NCBI GenBank assembly: GCA_905221605.1
Contig: CAJNDS010000448.1
Span: 64,001-102,500 of the forward strand
DNA: 38,500 nucleotides
Direction of reading: 5' to 3'
From: Symbiodinium natans
Lineage: Eukaryota > Sar > Dinophyceae > Suessiales > Symbiodiniaceae
Shown: positions 22,538 through 31,092 of the stretch, in pieces
How the letters are laid out: each line of letters begins with the position of its first letter
Position numbering within the stretch: position 1 is the stretch's first letter
Translations under genes and position numbers: made by a program
Notes under the pieces: model-generated
Databases searched by the model: none
Told to the model about the DNA's origin: nothing
Seen by the model: only the letters and a program-made list of their open reading frames with translations

Positions 22538-25500
22538 ATGAGTAGCCGCTTCAGGCTGCTTGTGAATGCCGTCAAAACCATCGAAGTAGGGGGTCCACTT
22601 GTGGCCAAGGAAGAGAAAGCAAGAACGAGAAAGTTTGGAGTTGCGGGGGTTTTGGGGGAGGTTGTTTTGGAGCCGTTGGTTGGTTACAGTGCTTGGCGGT
22701 GGGGGAGAAGAGGGAGTGCGAGAGGGGGTTGTGCTTTGCCAAGCTGAGATGCGACCTTGAACGAACTGTTCTTGGCGGGTGTTGAGTTGGCAGGCATTCA
22801 CGTGCACGAACGTGGCCACAGGGCAATCGTCATCTTTGCGCCCCCTGCAGGCCCATTCATACCCATATGACTGCTAGGCCATGTGCAGCAAACAGTGTCG
22901 CCGATGATTGCGGCGGTATGACCACATGGATGCTTGTGAACCCTATGGCAAATCGACCCCTCACCTCAATCCCCGGCCAGGACGGCTCTCCTTCTCTGCC
23001 CGCCGCGCAGCCCAGTTTCGGAATACGCCATGGCTGTGGATGTAGCCCTGGGAGTTCAGTTTCCCAGCAGGTTTAGGGTTTAGTGTAAAAAAGGTTTAGG
23101 GGAGCTGGGCAGTTTCAGCGCAAGGTGGGGATGTTGCGTTGCCGGCTGTTCCATCTTTCCTGGCTCAAGCACTTAGACACATTGGCAGAACCGGCCAGTT
23201 TTGTGGGAGCAACGATGGCTGGCTTGGAATCTCGGACGAACATTATCTCTTCTGTTGCTGCCTTTCTAACTCAAAGATGCAGACTTCCCAATCGAAGTGG
23301 CGAATATTTAAAAGTCCCCACCTGGGATCGTGCAAGGTCATCTGCGTCAGCGGCAGCTCGGTGGAACGGGACTGGCTTCTCTAAAGCGCCACGGGAAGAG
23401 CCCGCGCTCCAACTCTCCAACCCTAAAACGGTTTAGGGTCTTTAGTTTAGGGTTTAGGGTTTAGCGTTCAACGCTAAACCGTAGAACCAGTCTGGCAAAG
23501 CCCTCTCCTTCCCTAAGCCTTGAACGCTGGGACCGGTGGCGAACTGAAACCCGAAGCCCGAACTCCCAAGCTCTAAATCTGGTGTGCCTTGCCCTGTCCG
23601 AGTACGATGAATAAACCCCAAACCTACTGGTTCTCAGTAGGGAAGCCTATACCCCCCCCTTTGTTGGGGAGGCCCTTCAAGGAATTCTTCAGGTACCTAA
23701 ACACCCTTTCCCTCATCACCCTTCCACTTGTTCCATATATATATATATATATGTATAAATAAGTAAATAAACAAATAACACGCCCTTTAAGGTTTTTTTT
23801 TATAGGGTACCCCATCTAGTCCCTTTACACCTTTAAGGGATTCCCTACTACGAAGCCAGTAGGCAAGTTGCGACGAGCGAGGCTTGCCTGGGGCCATGGG
23901 CCACGAAGTCTCCCAGGCCTGCCTTCGCCGAGGCCTAGGAGTAGGCTTTGAGGGTTTTGAGGTTTTGAGGTTTTTGAGGGTTTTGAGGGTTTGAGGCTTT
24001 GAGGGTTCGAGGGTTCGAGGGTTCGAGGGTTTGAGGGTTTGAGGGTTTGAGGGTTTGAGGGTTTAGTGCGGTGGGGGTGCCTTGCATTCAGCAAGTCCAG
24101 CTTCACGAGGGTTTAGGGAGCTCAGTACCGGGTTCAAACCGTTTTAGGGTTTAAGGGGCGAGGATTGCTAGATTAATTGAAGGCGGTTTGAGGTTTTGGA
24201 GGTTCGGCGCGTTTGGAGGTGAAGGGGGGGGGGGGAGGGGGGGATGAGGGGCTTGTGGCGGGCTTAGGAAAGTTCAGGGTTTAGGGCGTGAAGGTTATGG
24301 GGGATTGAGGGTTCGGGGGAAATGAGCTAGCTGTGGTTGAAACCCCAAATTCCTAAAGCCTAAGCCCTGACGGTTTTCGGTTTCGTCCAGTCCGGCAGAG
24401 CCGGACACGAACGACCTGAAGCCGAAATCCTGGACCATAAGTCCCTTCAATTTAGGGTTTAGGGTTTAGGGTTGTTAATTCCTAAACCCTATACACCCTC
24501 AAGGGGAATCACTCTGCAGGGACGGGGTAGCAACAACAAGACCTAAACCCTGAAGAAGGTGGTAAAAGAACAACGCCCTCCAGGTGCATCCCAAAAGCTC
24601 GCCTTAAAGAAGCAAATCCCAGCTCCCCTCCCCCAAAGCAGAACCAAGCCTACTTTAAGGGATTTACATAGGGTGCCTCCTGCATTCCCTACTAAGAACC
24701 CTCCCCCCCCCCCCCAAGCAGGTATGACCCTGGCCCCCGTGGGCCTGACTGGCCCCGGGATGCCGGATCAGTGCCAGGCTGGGGGTTTAGAGGGTTGAGT
24801 GAGGGTTTGTAGGGGTGTTTGAACGAGGTTGTTGACGTAGTTGACTTCCTGAGCCTTACACGAATCCTGATCCGTTCAGCTCAATTTCAAAACCCCTGGC
24901 CACTGCGATTTGGCGCCCAACTAAAGCCGAAACCTCACCTAAAGCACCAAACACCACGAAGCCTTTGCCCATGGAACCCTCAATCCCTGACCTCAGTTGT
25001 CTTGCAACCCACCCCAGGTTGTAGAGGGTGGCACGCACACGGTGAAGCTTGTTGGCTCGGACCAGCTCACAGCGCAGAAGGAAGCTCTGGAGGACGAAAA
25101 GGGCTCTCAAGAATTCAGGGCGGAGGATTTCGGAGGATTCAAGGGATCAGGGTCTGCCGTCTGCATTTGATGACGCCTTGTGTTTGTGTCGCCACTCCAA
25201 TCGCTCAAGTCAATTCTGCTGACAAATTCTTGTCTGCTGCTTCTGTTGGAGTGCAAGAGCGGCTACAGTTCCGACAATTGGGGGCGCGCTCTTACTGGTC
25301 CTAGTAAGTCCAAGTAAGGCCCGTGCCACCACCAGATGCCACCTATGTGTGCACAGAGCGTTTGCGGGAGGGGCTTAAAGCGGCGCATGGCGACCGGCTG
25401 GTGATCATTGATTTCACCCACCCCAGCGCCGTCGCTGCCTCAGTTGTGTGCGCTCAAACGGAGGCTAGACGCCACAATGCGCCGGGGTAGCATGTTGGCA

Positions 25501-27832
25501 GACTCGCAGGTGAACAGAAATGCTGAACTCTACAATGCCGTTTCTTAGCTGCAATGCTGCTCGCAGTGCAAGTCGCAGAGTTCGCACGGTGTCCCTGCCA
25601 TGCACTTTGTTGAAGGCTGGCGTCAATTTTGTCTTTGGCACGACCGGTGGGGACCGAGACGCGTTGATGAAAGTCACAGAGCAGAGCGGGGTCTACGCTG
25701 TCATCGTGCCTCAACTTGCGAAGGGCATTTTTTTTTCGGCTTGAAAAAGGATGTTTTAATTAAAGGCATTGAGGTTTGAGGGAGCCTGATTTGGATGTTC
25801 CCCCTTGTACTAACAGTCCAGAATGATTCTAGTACCCCCTACTATCATCCCGATTAAGGACTGTTAGTATAAGGGGGAACATCCCAAGAGCCGGACTCCA
25901 AAGGGCTTCAGCCATGCGAAGGGCCTGCGCCTGTGCTTGTGGAGGCACCGAACATGGGAAAGCAGATTGTCGCACTCCAGGCCACGATGGAAAGGACTCC
26001 CGCAGCGTGTGCACAGGCGTCAGCAAGAATCATGGATCACACTCATTGTCCGTTTAGGTTCATGAAAGCTCAAGGGTCAACCGGCAAGAAGCATGAACGA
26101 AGGCCCACACAAGAGTTGCAGGAAGACATTGACAGAGCGGACAGAAGAAAGCAAAGGCCGAGGAAGGCAGCAGAGAAGATCTAAACTTCTAGTCCCATGT
26201 GCAGGCACCTGGCTCTCCAGCTGCCATCTAAACGCCGTTTCTACACCAAGGCTCTTTCAAACCCTGAACCCGAAACTCCAGCGCCGGAGGAGGCAGAAAA
26301 ACTTAAGCCTCGTCCTGCATGTGGCAAAGGGATGGCGATCGGTTGCTGCTCGGGTTTCGGGTTGCTCCAAGATAGAGTTCAGCCGTTGGGGTCCAGTGGT
26401 GCTTGGAGCAGATCTTGAAATTCACATAGAACACGAGAGAGGCCCGAGACCTGGGTCGTAGGGACGATGGAAGTGTGTCAGGCTTTGGTGCTTGGTGCGG
26501 ATGTTTCTGCCTTGGGTTGTCGCCAGACACATCTCGAACAGCTCCTCAACTTCCCGAAGCCATTTACCAAATGCATCGTGATCTATCCTGTAGCTAGTCG
26601 GTGCAGCTAAAGTGGCAGCTAAAAACTGACCAATGTCTGCTTGCGCAAGCTGCTTGAGCTATTGCCCAGGATGACGAAGTAGGTAGGGCTTCTTCGGTCG
26701 TGGAGTCGTGGGTTCGGAATGGTCGCCGCTCACTCCTGTTTCTGGGCAATCGCATTGTCTTACTAATAAAGCTGCTCGTTGATACAAAACTTGTCCGAAG
26801 AGAAGACATCAGGGCTTGACCTTCTGTCGGGATCACATGCACGTCACAGGAAAACACGTCTGCGGTTCCTGTGGTTCAACACGTCTTGTCTGACTGTTTT
26901 TTTTTCGTGCTTGCCCAAAAGGCAGCGGTCATCGCAAAGGGGCTTTCCAGCTTCGGCACTGCGTCGATTCCCAGACTACCCATCACAATTTCGGAATGTA
27001 ATGAGCTCACTAAGTCGCTTGGCCGGGTTTTTGATGTGTTCTGGATACCACCAGACCGCGACCTGCAAGGCGAGGCGATCAATCTAGGAAATGCCTCGTG
27101 TGGTCTGCTTGGTGGTTGGCAAAACTCAAGCCCTTCCCCACGGGATCGTAGTTTTGGATGCGCGTGTCTCTTGACACGCAGTTGGTTTTAGTTTGTGGAC
27201 TCGTGGCCCTCTTGGTTTGCTTTAAAGACCCCGAATCGAGAAGACCACGCTGGTTGCCGATAGGTTCTAGTTCGTAAGATGTGGTCAGCGGCGCCTGTAA
27301 TTCTAAAACGGTAGGTGGAGCAGGGTCGTCCCTTAAACTTCGGCACCCTACGCTTTGACAAAACCCCCCCCTCCCTCCCAATCCTCCCCCAACAGATCCC
27401 GTGAGGATGGCGAAAGACTTCCCAGGCGCCTTTGCAGGCGGCATCAGCATAAATCAGAAGTCCTTGCTTGCGTGATGTGGGAGTTGTTGGAGATAGGTCC
27501 GCTTTGTTGACATCAGACGAGGCTACAAGCTGGAGGTCACCGAGTCCCATCAGAAGACAAAGGCCTCATGTGGACAAAAACGCATTTCGACTGGCGCATG
27601 TGTGTGTGTACCCTAAACCCTAAACCCTAAGCCCGAAGCCCTAAACCCTGAACCCTGAACCCTGAACCCTAAACCCTAAACCCCAAACCCCAAACCCTAA
27701 ACCCTTCCTGTCAGGCCGACACAAGCGGCACAGCGAAAGCCATGGCAGCTTGGGCGGGCAGTGTTATAATTGCAAGCTCTTGGGTGCACCTGCTTTCAAC
27801 CTGCAGGTTTTTCAACATCATTGCTATTATTC

Positions 27833-27891
<59 letters not shown>

Positions 27892-30011
27892 TTTGGTATT
27901 ATCATTATGATGATGATTATGATTGTGAAAATAACAAAATTCTTGTTATCATGTTGTTAGTACTATCACTATCATTAGAGGTTCAGTTCCATCCCTTTGC
28001 CAGCTGTCGCTGTGTGTTTCTCCTTGCTGTGGAGAGGTCTCATCCTTTCAAGGATTGGGTGTGGACGCCTTCGACCACGAACAGGCCCACCAATTAGCAG
28101 TGATCAACTTTGCTGCCGACTGTGACTGTGAGTATCTGTGAACGACTTAGATCGCCAAGCTGCGCGACGACGCCTCGCAGAAGGCGTTTGGAGTGCCAGA
28201 GGCGAAGCTTCTTTGTCTGACCCTGCACGCTCTCTGCGCTATCTGTAGAGCCGAACTCACCAACATCCTGACATCGTAGTTTTTAGTCCTGTAGTGAGAA
28301 TAATAACAGCAAAAATAATAGTACAAATAGCCATAATATTAGTCATAATGACAATAATCATAATCATAAGAAAAATAAGTAATACACAATAAAAATGACC
28401 ATGTTAATAATGATATCTACTAACGCCGAGTTGGTTTCAAGAGCCGGTCGCAAGAGACAGCGCGGTTCTGTGAGTCTTCTTGGCCGTGTGCGAGAGTTGC
28501 CATTGAAACCTCGTAGCCCAGTGGCAAGGTCCTGAGGCAGGACACACAGCGTCACTAGGTTGGCAGACTAGCCGTGACTATCCTAAACCCTAAACCCTAA
28601 ACCCTAAACCCTAAGCCCTAAGCCCTAAGCCCTAAGCCCTCAGCCCTCTCCAACCCCGAAAGCCTGGGAAAGCACAGATGCCTTGGAAGGAGTTCTCCAA
28701 CGGCCATGCCTTCCACACCTACACGCTCACAAGCGGCGATGGATCCGTGCAGTGGCCAGGTTTGCATTAGGGTTGAGTGTTTAGGGTTTTAGGGCGAGTC
28801 TAGGGTTTAGGGTTTAGGGTTCAGGGTTTAGGAATGTTGGCGCGAGTTGTTTGATCAGTTTAGCGACTTCACCTTGAGAAGCCTACGCCGCGAGCTCAGG
28901 TTTCAGTTTAAGCACAATGTGTGCGGCCGCCGCACGTACGGAGAAGGGGTCGCCGACGCCGTCCAGTTCATCGCTCACAAGGCGATGGAGAAGTCTCCGA
29001 AGAAGGCGCGCCCTGATGTGGGGTACTGGGTAGACCAACCGAAGCAAGAAACGCAGAGTCATCAGTCTTCAACAGGAGACCCCTGCAGAGTCCAGCTCCT
29101 TAGGAGACCAAGTAAGTCCAAAGCAACCTTTTCGTGATTAGCCGTATGGGCCCTGAACCCCGGTCACCTGGTAGTTTCACCCCATACCCGAAGCATAACT
29201 CTTCATCCCAACCAGCACGGTGATGGGAGGATTTAGAAGCATGCTGGCCCTCCCGCCCCAAAGGCACTTTCAGTTGAGCAGCTGAGCAGGTGGAAACTTC
29301 AGGGTTCCCAACATGTTTTATCGTTCTGCTTGATGTGTCTCCTCCTAGCCGCACAGCGAGAGCCGGGGAGTGGGATGTCAAGCCGGATGCAACCATGGCC
29401 TTTGTGTTATTCATGTCCTCCAGCTGTCATTGCGCAGTTGCAAAGGCAAGAGGGTGATCCAAACAGAGATGTCCCAATTTGTTACATGGTGAATTTAACT
29501 GCTCGAGCACTTCGGTCACCATTCGGTTCCAAGTACGATGGTATGATGCATATCCGAGGAGAAAGCAACAACATTGCCAGAATGAATGTCGATTTGCAGT
29601 TGCAAAATTGCGTGAGGCTTTCCATAAGTTCTCCAAGATGTTGGCTCAGCGCGTGGCGTGAACATGAGTTTTTGAGTTTAACAGCAACTTATCAAACACA
29701 CGCTCAATGTCTTGAGGTAGACACCTTTTGTAGCTTTCTCGTCGGAAGGTGGGGTCGCAGGAAACACAGCATCCCTACAGTGCGGCGCAACACCCCGCCA
29801 CAATTATGCAGCCGCTTTTTCTCGGGTCCCCCTAGGCTGGCTTGGTTTAAGTTTTAAGGCTTCCGATACAGATGTTTCTGCTTTCGATTCCGAGGTATAC
29901 AACATGATCGACATTCTTGAGGCCGCTGGCATGGCATCGTGTGTAACCTGCCGGAGGGCTGCAGCCTGCGCTCTGTTCCGTGGCCCGAGAAGGGCGTGCA
30001 TGTCACGTTGA
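22538..30011 (+). CDS. dapB: 4-hydroxy-tetrahydrodipicolinate reductase (DapB, plant-type), 16 exons
   Basis: The enzyme reduces the dipicolinate precursor with NAD(P)H in the diaminopimelate route to lysine. Exons: 22538-22567, 23881-23932, 24722-24777, 25018-25102, 25357-25430 (or from 25336), 25510-25539, 25616-25705, 25945-25994, 27406-27437, 27522-27562, 27715-27744, 28037-28084, 28151-28201, 28690-28754, 28900-29005 and 29895-30011. The sum is 957 nt, divisible by three (318 residues). Motifs in order: Rossmann loop VNGLPGAMG; DFTHPSAVNRNAELY; FGTTGGD; APNMGKQIVALQ; DFPGAFAGYKLEV; ESHQKTKADTSGTAKAM with the catalytic-site Lys; NGHAFHTYTL; KHNVCGR; and VYNMIDIL near the C-terminus. Spacing matches plant DapB almost residue for residue, as I recall it. 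Ten of fifteen donors are GC, four are GT or GA, and the first is ambiguous by one G. An upstream in-frame ATG at 22436 would add a basic N-terminal extension, possibly for targeting. The 30-nt exons explain why this gene is easily missed. Confidence 0.88.
23431..23465 (+). repeat. Short TTTAGGG array in dapB intron 1
   Basis: A G-rich telomere-type block preceded at 23419 by a short CCCTAAAAC word, so the two strands face each other. A minimal GGTTTAGGGTTTAG also occurs near 23070. Confidence 0.85.
23623..23863. mobile_element. MITE-like element, family 3, in dapB intron 1
   Basis: A 241-bp element with terminal inverted repeats CCTACTGGTTCTCAGTAGGG and, as complement of the right end, CCTACTGGCTTCGTAGTAGGG. 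The interior is AT-rich with (TA)n and TAAATAAATAAAC. It ends only 17 nt before exon 2 of dapB, so it supplies the 3' end of the intron. No certain target-site duplication; a CAA lies near both ends. Confidence 0.7.
23946..24066 (+). repeat. TTTGAGGG-type degenerate telomere-like array after dapB exon 2
   Basis: Tandem GGTTTTGAGG, GAGGGTTCGAGG and GAGGGTTTGAGG units, a drifted form of TTTAGGG, starting 13 nt after the CGAG|GCCTAG donor of exon 2. A true TTTAGGG block follows at 24450-24474 in the same intron. Confidence 0.85.
25793..25885. mobile_element. Palindromic MITE-like element, family 2, copy 1
   Basis: A 93-bp fold-back element. The left arm GGATGTTCCCCCTTGTACTA is complementary to the right arm TTAGTATAAGGGGGAACATC, and the arms then pair further through AACAGTCC/GGACTGTT. 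It lies in intron 7 of dapB (25706-25944). A second copy is at 30861-30957. Confidence 0.85.
27610..27704 (+). repeat. CCCTAAA array ending just before dapB exon 11
   Basis: A C-rich telomere-type array (with CCCGAA and CCCTGAA variants) occupying most of the 152-nt intron 10 and ending 10 nt before the CTGTCAG|GCCGAC acceptor of a 30-nt exon. Confidence 0.95.
27834..27892 (+). repeat. (ATT)n microsatellite in dapB intron 11
   Basis: About twenty ATT units. It gives false poly-Ile or poly-Tyr frames. An AT-rich, diverged ATA/ATT-like stretch at about 28295-28415 in intron 13 may be a related decayed array. Confidence 0.97.
28581..28640 (+). repeat. CCCTAAA/CCCTAAG array in dapB intron 13
   Basis: A C-rich telomere-type array near the 3' end of intron 13 (28202-28689), about 49 nt before the TTGGAAG|GAG acceptor of exon 14. 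Confidence 0.95.
28767..28832 (+). repeat. TTTAGGG array just after dapB exon 14
   Basis: A G-rich telomere-type array beginning 12 nt after the donor of exon 14 (28755, GCCAGG). Exon 14 is thus flanked by C-rich arrays upstream and G-rich arrays downstream. Confidence 0.95.
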
Positions 30012-30292
30012 AAGCATGCGCAGGCTGGGCAGATGAAGTGAGGCGTTGCATGGCGAGTTCCATCCTTGCTCAAAGCAAGCGATACCTCGTGAGCTGGTGG
30101 CCGAGCCTCGCTCGGTCATGTGTGGTTCCACGATTTTCCGTGGGTCGGTGTGAACTGGACCGGACACCCTGCTTTGTTCTGCTCCCGTGCGGAAGTCAAA
30201 ACAACTTTGTATGTTGCTGGCTGTAGTCTGTGGGAAATCAACTGCCCAATCGAGCTGCCCTTGCGTAGCAAGACCCTAGAGGATGGCACGGC

Positions 30293-30316
30293 AGAGAGAG
30301 AGAGAGAGAGAGAGAA
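30293..30316 (+). repeat. (GA)n microsatellite
   Basis: About twelve GA units, in the gap between dapB and the GH16-fold gene. Confidence 0.95.
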
Positions 30317-30555
30317 TCGAGCTGCAGCTGCGCATGAGTGAATCTCAAGGTGCAGCTTTCGACGTACTTCTCTTTGCTGGCTGGCTCTGACAAGGTGCCA
30401 GATGCACACCAACTCACATGCAACTTTGCACATGCTCGTGCTCGAAGGCGTGTATGCTCCCGAATGAACAAGAATCACTCCTGCGCGATAGCCAACCTAG
30501 TGGCCCAACGCCTCAAACCACCCAGGCCGAGCTCGTTGCGGAAGAGGTGGGCCTC

Positions 30556-30579
30556 TCCTAAACCCTAAACCCTAAACCC
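30556..30579 (+). repeat. Short CCCTAAA array
   Basis: Three C-rich telomere-type units, followed by CAGGCTAGG. The 30012-31092 gap otherwise holds a (GA)n run and the family 2 element; I see no defensible exon in it. Confidence 0.9.
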
Positions 30580-30860
30580 AGGCTAGGCAACCTTAAGCCA
30601 GTGTGGTCGTGTGAGGCTGCTAGGCAAGTGTTGTGGGGCGTTCAGGTTTTGGGGCTTGACATGCGAGACGTGAGGGGGTCCGCCCAAAACCGAACCCCGG
30701 AAAAGAAATCCCCTGTGCCTGCTCCAAGTTGTGCTTGGCCCGCGGCATCGTGGTTTTGGATCGAGCAAGCGTTAGCTGATGACATGTCCTCCTTGTCGAG
30801 GTCCGGCCGGTTGGGTGTACCATGTTTGGGGTGGATCTGACTAGATCTAACTGTGGGCTT

Positions 30861-30957
30861 GGGATGTTCCCCCTTATACGAACAGTCCTGAATAGGGATG
30901 CTAGGACCCCTTTTATAATCCCTATTAAAGACCGTTAGTATAGGCGGGGAACATCCC
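30861..30957. mobile_element. Palindromic MITE-like element, family 2, copy 2
   Basis: A 97-bp fold-back element. The left arm GGGATGTTCCCCCTTATACG and the right arm TATAGGCGGGGAACATCCC match the arms of the copy at 25793-25885, and both share the AACAGTCC word and a central CTAG-ACCCC-T-ATAATCCC region. It lies about 135 nt upstream of the signal-peptide exon at 31093. Confidence 0.85.
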
Positions 30958-31092
30958 CACCCTTACCTAATGAACCATAGGAGTATGTGCTGACAGGGGA
31001 GCATATCATTCAGATCCACCTTTATGTAAGCACACAGAGTGCTCGCCTCTCTGACAAGCTGAGCTTCTCTTTTGCCGAGGTTACGCCTCACC

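Noticed and set aside
26871-27191. Frame containing IAKGLSSFGTASIPRLPI, at first taken for part of the reductase
   Set aside because: It lies in intron 8 of dapB; the frame join from 25994 to 27406 gives the conserved MERMAKDFPGAF run without it.
28681-28759. Peptide with GHAFHTYTL first read as a piece of the GH16 gene
   Set aside because: Spacing and flanking exons match the DapB C-terminal domain instead.
29330-29857. 175-codon open frame between dapB exons 15 and 16
   Set aside because: No recognisable motif, and the exon 15/16 join gives conserved spacing to VYNMIDIL, so it is probably intronic chance.
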